From: Tyto alba
Taxonomy: Eukaryota > Chordata > Aves > Strigiformes > Tytonidae
NCBI RefSeq assembly: GCF_018691265.1
Contig: NW_024881322.1
Coordinates: 16,974,989 to 17,038,988 of the forward strand
Length of the DNA: 64,000 bases
Reading direction: 5' to 3'
In this document: positions 37,501-47,905 of the stretch, piece by piece
Layout: the number at the start of each line of letters is the position of its first letter
Numbering within the stretch: position 1 is the stretch's first letter
The notes under the pieces: model-generated
Told to the model about the DNA's origin: nothing
What the model saw: the letters and a program-made list of their open reading frames with translations, nothing else
The model's database searches: none
Program-made: the position numbers and the translations under genes

Positions 37501-40261
37501 CTCTTAACTTCTGGAATGAAGGCTAATGAACAGCTCAACCAGGAGAGGTCATCACAAGATAAAAAGTAACATGGAAAATACAAATTTAGTGCTTTACAGT
37601 CTTTTACATGGCTTAAAGATGGAATGACAAGAATGACTACGGATAGGCTAACTTTCACTTGTGTTCTTATAAAAAAACACACAAAGCAGCGACCTTGTCT
37701 TCTTAATAAGAATATTAAGGGGATTCATTGTAGCATCATTCTGCTTCTCTATGAAAGCAACTCACTTAAAAAGTAATTGTCTTTCACAACTAGGTTTTAT
37801 TTCTGGTTGTGTCTGTTTATGCACAGTGCAAACCTGATCAGCACAGGATTCTTAAAACTTCTAGTTCTAATACTTTTCATGCTTTTGCAGTAGGTCCCAT
37901 ACCACTGCTGAAGTTGAAGTTTAACCCCATTTTACAATATTTGATGCAGAAATAAAATGAGGGGCAGGTATAGAAAATTATTAAGATTTGTGTATAAGCA
38001 AAAATATGCATCTTTTAGCTTTGACTGCATAGCACCCAGACTTTCCTTAATAGCTTGTGTAAGTGAAAAAAGTATTAAAATAGTGTAATGTCCCTTTGAA
38101 AGAGCAAGGCATTGTACAAGAAACTTATTTTAGGAGTTCTGGGCTATATAGAATTAGAGAATCTGTCCTTCCAGTTCATGGTGCTTGAATGTCGGGTATG
38201 TGGGGATGTCATATATTCTATTAGATTCACATTCAAGAATAGTTCTCTTCCAGATAATTTTTCAGACACAATGGTATTTTGTGAAATCTGGTCAATTCCA
38301 GTTGTGTTTCTGTTACATCTGATTAACATTTCTTAGTTTAGGTCCTGTTGCCTGGATGTAAACTCAGAAATCCCACAGAATTTAGTTTTAAGTATACAAA
38401 ATCATTTTCATGTAGGTTTAACACTGAATAATTTTTCTTACACCTGAGTGTCAAAGCACTTACAAATATACTATACTTTTATACTGAGGGCCTAAGTTTC
38501 CTTTAAGACCATAGGATTTAATAACATTAAACATATACTTCCTTTTTTCTCTCTTTTAGAACACTTTAGATATTAATTAGACAAAAATTTACATCCATCA
38601 TTTATAATACTACTGTTATTTAAGGTGCTATACATCACTACGTAATAAAATTAATATACAACAGGTAAACAACAGTTTGTTAATTGTTTATTATTTAACA
38701 ATATTGAACTGAGTTACTTGGTGATTTTTTATATGAATGTGCTTTTCCTAGAACAATATGTTACCTTATGTTAATGAAATAGTAATAAATAGTCTGATGT
38801 CATTTCCAAATTGCTGACAGCATCTAGTTCCTGTGTTGGTGCTGAAAAGCTGAATTTTCAAAGACCTTAACTTCTGTGTATGCAACATCACACACGGCCT
38901 GATTGAAGGCATCCAGTCTATATACAGAAAGTCTGATTCAAAGGTTGATGTGGTCAGTGGGCATTGAATCAATTGCAAATGTCATTGAATTAATGTTTTA
39001 AAAACTGGGTTTTGCTTGGGTTCTTTTTGCTTTTCTCATGTTTTTAGTTTCTTTAATTTTTTTAAACTCTGGTGCAATAATATGGAATAAGACACAAAAA
39101 GTGCTTCAGTAAGTGATCCAGTCTGCAAGTAAGTTTGAAAGTGAAGTTAAAAACTCTGAATTGAAAACCCGTCTCTGTGAACACTGGCTGTTTCTTTTGT
39201 AAAGAGACGAGAAATATTTTCTGGTTATCTCTCATTTTTTTTACTCAGGGTAGTTTTAACACATTTGAAAGATGCAGTTGTGACAGGAAACTCTTTATAT
39301 ATTAATCAAACATTAGAAACTGTAGATCTACTTGGATAGCTCACATCACTATGGATCTGTGACAGACAGTAGGTTTTCCTATAGGAGTTCTTTAGGAATT
39401 TCAGCTTGAATCTCTAAATCTTATAAAGCATCAGATCTCATATTCAATGTTTAGTAATTATAGCAGAGTATTTAAGACTTTGTCATACTCTTAATGTTTG
39501 GGTCAATTACAAACTATGAACAAACTATGGGGGTTTTTTACATTTTTTTTTTTTTTCTACATATGCAGAAGCTGATCTGCATGTGAGCAATTTGACTCAG
39601 AGGTCAAACTTAAGATAACTAGTTAAATCTTGACATGTGTCACTGCCCATGTCTGTATTTCCTAAACGCCAATCATTCTCAGTCTTACAAAAGTACATGG
39701 ACTTGCAAATGTGTTTCAGTCATTTCAGACAGAAAATACTAGAGAAGCAACATCAGTCTTCATCAGAGTGACTGAATGACTTAATTTTGTTAGTCTCCAA
39801 AATTTTAAAAAATAAATTTAGAATTATAACAGTGTTTAGAAAGAGATAATTTGATCAAGGCATGATTTCCAAAATACACATGAACATGGGATCCTTCTTT
39901 GAAAGATCAGGAAGATCTGTGAGACAAAGAATACAGTCTGGTACCTTGAGTCTTCTCCCACTGAAGGAAATAGTAGTTTTGCCACTGATTTTAAGAACTG
40001 TATGGTTACATTTTTGGTTAGTGGGAAGTTCATTATTCAGTCCATTGATATGAGATACTAGAAATGATTAAAAGGTTCTTCTGACTTCAGCCTTTGAACT
40101 AACATTGATTTTATCTGTATTACACTTCATTTATCCAGCTACTTTATTGACACTGCATAGGTAGATAATCTGAGACCACCAGATAACTGCAGAACATGTT
40201 AAATCTCTAAATTTGATGATGTAGGAAATGGCAGTAATAAGTAATTATTCTTTTGAGCCAT
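34586..40261 (+). other. CNTNAP2: CNTNAP2 intron 1, proximal part, no element recognised
   Basis: AT-rich intronic sequence. Apart from a T27 run at 36822-36848 and shorter T runs, I see no transposon, RNA gene or exon. Intron 1 is very long in other vertebrates, so absence of exon 2 over the remaining 29 kb is expected. Confidence 0.7.
36822..36848. repeat. T27 homopolymer
   Basis: Twenty-seven consecutive T residues in intron 1. Confidence 0.95.
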
Positions 40262-41271
40262 TGTCGCAGTTTGAGCGTGGTCAGCAGCCAAGCACCACAC
40301 AGCCATTCTCTCTCCCCCTTCTCTTCTGGCAAAGAGAAGGGACAGAGAGCCAGGCTTGGGGTTCAAGATAGGACTGGAATGGGGAAAAATCACACTTTAT
40401 GATCACAAGCAAGAGGCAGACTCATTAGGGGAAGAATAAAAGAACATACACTTATTACAGACACTAACAACACATAACAGAGTAGGACAGTGAGAAGCAT
40501 TGCCACATCTTGAGCACACCTTCCCCCCACCCCTCCCTTCTTCCCGGGCTCAGCTCTGCTCCCGATATCTCTACCTCCTCCCCCAGTGGCGCAGGGGCAG
40601 GGAATGGGGGGTGCAGTCAGTGCTGCTGCTTCTGCCATCTGCGGTGGGGGGAGCTTCTGGAACTTGTTCCCCCTGCTTCATCATGGTCCCCCTCTCATAG
40701 TCAACAGTCCTCCACAAACTTTCCTCCGACTGGATTCCCTCCCACGGCTGCAGCCCTTCCCGAGCTGCTCCGGCGTGGGACTCCCCTGCATGCTGCAATC
40801 CTCCCAGCGCTGAATTACAGCAGCGGGGCTGCCTGTTCCCACTAAGACCCCGGCCTTCTTCGGGCACAGAACCTTGATCATCCAGGCAAAAAAACACAGG
40901 CCATAAATCAGCTGTCTGACCCAGTGTAGATCTCCATGGGTGGCGGGGGGGGCCGCCCTCCTGTCTCACCACAGGATACAGGGAGGTCTCTGCTCCGGCA
41001 CACCTCCCCCCTCCTTTCTTCCTCCGTTCCTCCACTGACCTTGGTGTTCATGCAGCTAGCAGCAACTCCTCCTCACCAGTCCCACTGCCTGTCACCACGT
41101 CCCTTCTTAAATACGTTATTGCAGAGGCGCAGCTGATGGGCTCAAGTTTTGGTGCAAGAGGTGGAGCTGACTTGGAGCTGGGGGAGCTTCGAGAAGCTTC
41201 TCACAGGGGACCACCCCTATAGCCCCCTCCCCTGCTACCAAAAAACTCCACCACTCACTCAACCCAGGACA
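40262..41271 (-). mobile_element. Solo LTR, copy A, of an avian ERVL-like family
   Basis: The element begins TGTCGCAGTTTGAG and ends AACCCAGGACA on the + strand. It is flanked by a perfect 5-bp target duplication GCCAT (40257-40261 and 41272-41276), and its length is 1010 bp. No internal retroviral genes are present, so it is a solo LTR left by recombination between two LTRs. Two related copies lie at 50.8 and 59.0 kb. I place the sense strand on -. There, a TATTTAA box (TTAAATA on + at 41107-41113) lies about 160 bases from the LTR 5' end, and a CATAAA hexamer (TTTATG on + at 40396-40401) lies near the 3' end. The 5-bp duplication fits the ERVL class. It is antisense to CNTNAP2. Open frames inside it are short and probably meaningless. 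Confidence 0.9.
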
Positions 41272-41296
41272 GCCATTTGCAGCTCCAGCTTTTAAC

Positions 41297-41388
41297 TATA
41301 TCATAGATATATTAAAATATAGCTATAGTTACTGATATAACATATTAAGTTATAGATATATTAAAATATATCATAGATATATTAAAAG
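41297..41388. repeat. AT-rich short tandem repeat
   Basis: The word ATAGATATATTAAAA occurs three times within about 90 bases, separated by related A/T-only segments. It starts about 20 bases beyond the target duplication of LTR copy A. Confidence 0.8.
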
Positions 41389-43004
41389 CATTACCAAGAC
41401 TGATGTTTGACATTTAAAAAGAACTTGGGCACATCTAGGTTTTGATAGCTCTGCAGTTTTACAAGCAACTTTACAAAGTTGAGACCTTTCCTGCCTGAGA
41501 AAATGTCTCAGTATTCATGCACTGCTGTAGTAGCTGGCCATTTCGTATTTCTTCTTTAAGCTTGAACAACTGATAATTCAGAGCAGAAAAGGGTGTTGAC
41601 ATTCACATTTACCTCTTTCCTCTGCCCAAAAAGTCTAAAGATTTTTTGGCCCTACAATCTCCTATAGAGGTGGCTCTTTCAGATGTTTAACTTAAGTGGT
41701 CATGCTAAGCCACTGAAGGACTGAAAGATTTATTTACACTTTCAGTTCATAATTTGATGTTAATATTCACCAACATTTAAAATATTTATCAAATATTTTC
41801 TGTTCAGCTGTGTACACACTCCAAAACTATATTTTAAATAAATCAGTGACTAAGATCCACTCAAGATAGCTCGGAAGTTTGTTGCCGATTTTGCATTTGT
41901 ATCAGTAAAAGCCCAGGTTGGGTTACAACTTGAAATGCGTAAATAACATAAGCAGCTAAAAATACTTTCTAGCAGCCAGGAAGCATTTGACCTACTATAG
42001 CCAAAGGATTTTCCATCCCACAAACAAATATTCTATTTTAGAATGAACATTTATTATTTGTTTAAGTCCCAGTTTAAAGGGAAAGTAACATTTTCTTGTA
42101 GAAATTTAATGACCTGTTTAGATATCTGTCTAAATAGAACATAAACGTTCTGTTTGGTTTTGTAAAACTGCTGTATCATTTAACATCTTGTAACCTTTGC
42201 TCAGGGAATTCATCCATGCACATGCTACATTTCCCTCTACTTCCTCTGTTTCTGCAATGTAGGAATTATATGCCTATAAGCATTTTTTTGAATCAAATCT
42301 AGAGGTGTGCCACTGTCCATTTTTTTTATCACCTAAGTGGTGATAAAGCCTTGGCTCTGTCTCTGATTGCTCAATCTTCTTGTATGCTTACACCGATATT
42401 TATTGTGAAGCCAATGAAAAACTGGAATTTAGAGGGAAGAAATACAGAAGATCATCAAATGAGCTGAGGAGACTGCAATGGTCCATCTTCATAAGGGGTA
42501 GCAGAAAGTCTGTGATGGAAAGTTCAGAGAAGAAAAGGAAGAATTACTGATATACCAAATGGAAGCTTAAAAGTATATGGGCTTAATGCAATGGGATGCA
42601 ATAAAACAAGCAAGGGAATTGCAATATATTTTAGGTTTTTAGTCTTACATACTGGCTTTAAATGTCACTGGTGTAAAGTTCTTGAAAATCTGTTTGAAAT
42701 GCAGTTAAATTAGGGTGTGATTTTACTCCCAGTTACTTTTATGGGAAGCAAGACTGTGTTTGGATAAAATCAAACCAACAAAAAAGAGAGTATTGAATTT
42801 ACACCCTGTTGACCCAGGTTTCAAGTAGGTACTTTACTAAGATCTGTAGACTCTGCTCAGATTGTCAACGAGACATAGAAAAGGCTTGTACATGTTCTTT
42901 TCTTTTCCCTGAATACAGATAAAAATTCAAATATCTTAAAAAGATGAGGAAAAATTAAAAATAAGGAAAAATAATTTTAAAATATAATTAAAAATTAACA
43001 TTAA
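41389..43004 (+). other. CNTNAP2: Intron 1 sequence, nothing recognised
   Basis: AT-rich DNA with no repeat, RNA or exon signature that I recognise. Confidence 0.55.
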
Positions 43005-43640
43005 TGTCCTCCTTCCATTATTCTGGACCATGGGAAAAAAAAGAGGGGGTGGGGCGGCTGAAGAGAGGTAGTCTCCCATACAGTGACAGTAACATGTTTT
43101 CTTTCTGCTGAGGAATGGAGTCAGAGGGAGTAGCTTGTCCTGTCCACAGCATTAGCATTGCATTAGGAGAGGAGTGAGCTTCTGTGAGAAATGGAGTCAG
43201 AAGCATATCCTGCACAGGGCTGGCTCTGCTGGCTACGTGCTCCCAGGCTTCAGCAAGCTGTACTCTCTAATGTGTTTTCTTTTGGTTTTACATCCAAAAA
43301 AATTATGCTACTGGGCATACTGTCAAGTTGTGTGATGAATGTCCTACCTGCTTCTTCCCTGGTACGACCCAGCTGTTAGAAATGATAGCAGAATTCCCGA
43401 TGGTGTTGAGACGGTATCCATTACAGTTCCAACCTTCTTCTAAAAACACACACCGCCAGACCACACACTCATTTGCTTCTGCTCTTAATTTATTTGCCAT
43501 TTCTCACTTCATTAATCCTTTCTCATTAATCCTCTTACTCCCTGCTCTCTGCCCTCTCCCCACCCCTCCCTCCAGCAATAAACTGACTCTGCTGACTTCT
43601 GTTGGATTTTCATTGATTCATCACCATATTGAGTAATTTG
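43005..43640 (+). mobile_element. Possible LTR-like segment (weak)
   Basis: The right half is C/T-rich and leads into CCAGCAATAAACTGACTCTG, with a poly(A) signal at 43577-43582. It continues as a GT-rich stretch and then TTTGGTGAGCC near 43637. This order (poly(A) signal, short GT-rich U5-like part, TGGTG-type sequence) resembles the end of a retroviral LTR next to a primer-binding site. I could not find matching target duplications, and both boundaries are guesses. It may equally be ordinary intron sequence. Confidence 0.25.
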
Positions 43641-44084
43641 GTGAGCCTGAAACTAAGGGAGATTGTCTTCATTGATTCCTGATTAATTCTTTCGTGTATG
43701 AAAGCTAGGTACACACATAATAACTCAATTGAAGTTGCTTCACCACTTAATTGCTGTGCCATAATCCTGGCATGTTAAATCAGATAATCAAATATTATGA
43801 ATGAAGTTACGATTAATTTTTTCTAAAACCAATTATTAGAATATCATTATAAGGAATGCTTTAATTAACTCTGTTTATAATTATGCATAAAATATGCACT
43901 TTTAGATTTCAGGTCAGTGCAATGCACATATATTATACATATGGAAAAAAATTGTGTCAAAGGAACTCTGTGAGTGAATTATGGTCCCAAATCTACATAT
44001 TCATATCTTATAAGGCCAAAAAGGATCACTAAAGCCAGCTACGGTGATATGGTAGGTTGTGCTAATATCTTCATCTCCTTTACA
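43641..44084 (+). other. CNTNAP2: Intron 1 sequence, nothing recognised
   Basis: AT-rich DNA between the weak LTR-like segment and the CR1 3' end. No feature was seen. Confidence 0.5.
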
Positions 44085-45910
44085 CATCACAGAATCAGCA
44101 AACCACAGGATGGTTTGGGTTAGAAGGGACCTTAAAGCCCCCCCAGTCCCACCCCCCTTGCCCCGGGGCAGGGCCCCCTTCCCCCAGCCCAGGGTGCTCC
44201 CAGCCCCGTCCAACCTGGCCTTGAACCCTTCCAGGGAGGGGGCAGCCACAGCTGCTCTGGGCACCCTGGGCCAGAATTTCTTTCTTCTGTCTAATCTAAA
44301 TCTACCTGCTTTTAGTTTGAAGCCAGTACCCCCATCATAGCACTACACACCCTGGTAAAAAGGCTTTCTCTATCTTTCTTGTAAGCCCCTTTTACATATG
44401 GGAAGTCTGTAATAAAGTTTCTCCAGAGCCTTCTTTTCTCCAGGATAAAAAACCCCAACTCTCTCAGCCTTTCTTTATGGAAGGGAGAAGCCCTCTGACC
44501 ATTTGTGGTAGCCTCTTCTGGATCCACTGGAGCAGGTCCATGTCCCTCTGATGTTGGTAGGCCCCAGAGCTGGACACAGCACTGCAGGGAAGGAATCTCA
44601 CAAGAGCAAAATAGAAGGGGTAAACCCCCAGTGCCCCCCCCCCCCAACCCACTGGCCACACTTCTTTTTATGCAGCCCATGGTGTGATTGGCTTTCTGGG
44701 ATGCAAGCACATGTTGCTGGCTCATACCTAATTTTTCATCTGCCAATACCCCCAGGTCCTTCTCCGCAGGGCTGCTCTCAATTCCATTCATCACCCAGTC
44801 GGTAGAGCTACTGGGGATTGCCCTGACCCAGGTGTAGGACCTTACTCTTGGCCTTGATGAACTTCATGGGGGTCACATGGGACTACTCCTCAAGCCTGTC
44901 TAGGTCCCTCTGGATGACACCTCTTCCCTCAGGCGTATCAACTGCACCGCTCAACTTGGTGTAATCCACAAACTTGCTAAGGGTGTGCTCATTCCCACTG
45001 CCTATGTTGTTAATAAAGATATTTAACAGTACCTGTCCCAGTACAGACCCCTGAAGGACACTACTCATTACTGATCTCCATTTGGACATTGAGCCATTGA
45101 CTGCATGGGCATGGCTATCCAGCTAATCCTTATCTATCTAACAGTCCATCCATCAAACCTATACCTCTTTAATTCAGAGACAAGGGTGTCGTGTGGATCT
45201 GTGTCAATGGCCTCACAAAAGTCCAGGTCGATTACATCAGTGGCTCTTCCTTTATCCACCAAGGCAGTTGCTTCATTGTAGAAAGCCATCAGATTTGCCA
45301 GGCACAATTTGTCCTTGGTGAAAACATGTTGGCTTCCTCTGATCACCTCTCTGTCATCCATATGCTTTGACATAGCTTCTAGGGGAATCTGTTCCATGAT
45401 CTTCCCAGGCACAGAGGTGAGACTGACTGATTGGTAGTTCTCAAAGTATTAATTTTCACACTTTTTAAAAATGGGTGCAATGTGTCCTCTTTTCCAGTCA
45501 CTGGGGACTTTGCTTGACTGTCATGACTTTTCAGATGTGATGGAGAGCATCTTAGCCACTACATCTTCCAAAACCCTCAGGACCCTGGAATGCATCTCAT
45601 CAAGTCCCATGGACTTGTGTATGTTGAGATTTCTCAGATGGTCTTGAACCAGGTCTCCTACAGTGGGTGGACTTAATTTCTTCCGTCTCTGCCTCGAGAT
45701 TCAAGGGCTTGAGAGATGTGGGGAATGCAACTGCCAGTGAATACTTGAGGAAAGAAATTTGTTGAGTACCTCACCCTTCTCCATGTCACTTGTTATCAGA
45801 TGTGCTGTCTCATTTATCAGGGGGGTACACTTTCTTTTGTCTTCCTTTTCTGACTAACGTACCTATCAAGCTTTTGACAGATTTCCTCACAGCACTGAAT
45901 GTCTCACTCT
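44085..45910 (-). mobile_element. CR1 LINE, about 1.8 kb, ORF2 broken
   Basis: Read on the - strand, this is a CR1 copy with its 3' end at about 44085 (the + strand shows CAGAATCAGCAAACCACAGG, the complement of a degenerate CR1 terminus). The GC-rich 3' region at 44140-44270 is nearly the same as that of the copy at 24.4 kb. ORF2 pieces are visible at 44312-44794 (motifs AEKDLGVLADEKL and LEKRRLWRNF), 44883-45089 (KFVDYTKL) and 45134-45412 ([11 protein letters not shown] and [18 protein letters not shown]). The catalytic FADD motif is mutated to FVDY, so the enzyme is dead. Homology continues through the RT N-terminal and linker region to about 45900, where it meets an older element on the same strand. 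The upstream edge is approximate. Confidence 0.9.
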
Positions 45911-45924
45911 GGAACTATATTCTT

Positions 45925-46790
45925 TATCCTAGGTTTATGACTTTACACATGGCTACATTAAAATGCCTGATGTTTCCTTTCACCAGATGACCTAGATGTC
46001 CCAAGCTTGTGATATGTGTTAACGTCAATTTCAGGTCATCTTCCACTTCAAAGAGTATGCATTTTTCTGCAGTTCAGATAATAAAGATGCTAAATAACAA
46101 AGGGTTGAAAATCAGATTTCCGCTGGTTCTCACTGGAGATCACTAATTTCCTTTGTTACAGTTACATTTTGTGATATTTAGTGTGTCACATTTATAATAA
46201 TTTTTTATCTTGGTTAAAACAGAGTGCACTGCCAATCAAATGCTTTCAGAATTTGAAATGCATGCTATTACAGTCTATGCAGAAACAGATATAAATGCAT
46301 ATATATGCAAATTTGATGATACAATTTTCTCATCTCAGCAAAAAAAAAAAAAACACCTTCAAAAATCAGAACAATTTGACAAAATCTATTTTTTATATGC
46401 ACTAATTTGAGCTATTTTTATTTGCACTAATTACATTTACCTGCTTTAATTTTTTATTAATCAGGTTCTATTATTTTGTCTAGCAGCAGTGTTAGTTGAA
46501 GCAGCTTGTAATTATGCAGGTCATCTTCTTCAGTATCTACACACCGTACTTTCTTTCAGTCTTTTGGAATTTCCATGGTGTTTCAAGAGTTATTGAAAAT
46601 CATCAATAGCAATGCTCAAAGACCTTCTCAGATACAGGTTGCCCTGCTGGTTTGAAACTGTCTAGCCTTGTTAGTGTCTATTCAACATCTTCCTCAGTTT
46701 TTATTTGAATGTAAATTGGTTTGTTGCCTCTTTGGGATTTGAGTATGCAGTCTTGTTTGTTTTCCTAACACTATATTTTTGTCTTTTTTA
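45925..46790 (-). mobile_element. Older L3/CR1-like LINE relic, two pieces
   Basis: Two stretches resemble, in the same orientation and order, the antisense of an ancient amniote CR1/L3-type reverse transcriptase region. The first, 45925-46140, includes CCTAGGTTTATGACTTTACA and AATAAAGATGCTAAATAACA. The second, 46450-46790, includes TAATTATGCAGGTCATCTTC, CAAGAGTTATTGAAAATCA and TTCAACATCTTCCTCAG. The 300 bases between them are AT-rich and unmatched, containing A14 at 46340-46353. Divergence is much greater than in the neighbouring CR1 copies. Recognition is from memory of the family consensus and needs a library search. Confidence 0.6.
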
Positions 46791-47004
46791 CATGATTGGC
46801 AATTTCAACATTGTACATAGCAGTCCTTTTGCTCCTCATCTCCTCTCACCTCTTAAAAAAAACCAAACCAAAACAAAACAACCAAACCTGCTTTTTTTGT
46901 TTGTTTGTTTTCCTTTTTGGTTTTATTTTCCTTATGATTTCTGTGCATAGATAAATGAAGCCCTGTATCCTTTCCTTATAATTTTTCTATATTTGTTAGA
47001 TTGT
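46791..47004 (+). other. CNTNAP2: Intron 1 link with A/C- and T-rich simple sequence
   Basis: A short spacer between the L3-like relic and the next CR1. It contains an AAAACAAAAC-type tract at about 46856-46888 and a GTTT tract just after. Confidence 0.6.
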
Positions 47005-47905
47005 GATTTACAGAATCACATAATGGTTGAGGTTGACAGGGCTGCTGGAGGTTATCTTGCCTTGCTCAGGTAGGGTCACCTAGAGCAGGCTGACCAGGAC
47101 TGTGTCCAGAGCAGAGAGCTCCATGTACTCAACAACCTCCCTGGTTCTTTCTCCTCTCCAAGTTGATACTCCACAACTTCCCTGGGCAACCTGTGCCAGT
47201 ACTCAATCAGCATCACAGTGAAAAAGTTTTCCCTCATGTTCAGATGGAACCTCCTGTGTTTCAGTGAGCACCCATTGCCTAACAGGTTCCTGTCAGCCCA
47301 TTTCTCCAGACTGCTGAGGTCCATCTGAATGACAGCATGACCTCTGACATATCAACCACTCCTCACAATTTTGTGTCCTCAGCAAACTTGATGAGGGTGA
47401 ACATCATCCAGATCATTAACAAAGATGTTGAACAGGACTGGACCCAGTATTGACCCCAAGAGTACACTGCTCCAACTGAAATTCTGAGCCTGGCCATTCA
47501 GCCAGTTTTTAATCAAGTTCACTGTCTGCTCATGCAGTCCACACTTCATCAGCTTTTCTATAGCAATCTTATGGGACATAGTGTCAAAGGGCTTACCAAA
47601 GTCCAGGTAGACAATTAACTACTCTCCTGTCATCTACCAGGCCAGTCATTTCATCATAGGATTCTATCAGGTTGGTCAAGCATGATGTCCCCTTGGTGAA
47701 GCCATGCTGACTACTCCTGATGATTTTCTTGTCCTTAATGTGCCTGGAAAGGATTTCCAGGAGTAGCTGCTCCCTCACCTTCCCATGAGGCTGACAGGCC
47801 TGTAGTTCCCTGGGTCCTCCTTCTTGGCCTTCTTGAAGTTAGGAGTGACCTCTGCTTTCCTCCAGTCCTCAGGCAACTCTCTCAATCATTGTATGTGTTG
47901 CCAAG
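47005..47905 (-). mobile_element. CR1 LINE fragment, about 0.9 kb
   Basis: On the - strand the 3' end lies near 47005 (+ strand ACAGAATCACATAATGGTT, the complement of a CR1 terminus). Open pieces carry CR1 ORF2 motifs. 47076-47324 has DRNLLGNGCSLKHRRF and EYWHRLPREVVE, the C-terminal end. 47379-47579 has NWLNGQAQN and LGSILGPVLFNIFVNDLDD, the RT core. 47593-47778 has IRSSQHGFTKGTSCLTNLI, the RT N-terminal part. Compared with a full RT, the segment between the FNIFVNDLD motif and the C-terminal part is mostly missing, so an internal deletion removed the catalytic FADD and the thumb. This is a dead element, antisense to CNTNAP2. Confidence 0.88.

Noticed and set aside
40500..41035. Frames of 60-150 codons inside the solo LTRs as candidate genes
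   Set aside because: They fall wholly within non-coding LTR sequence and no retroviral gag, pol or env region is present.
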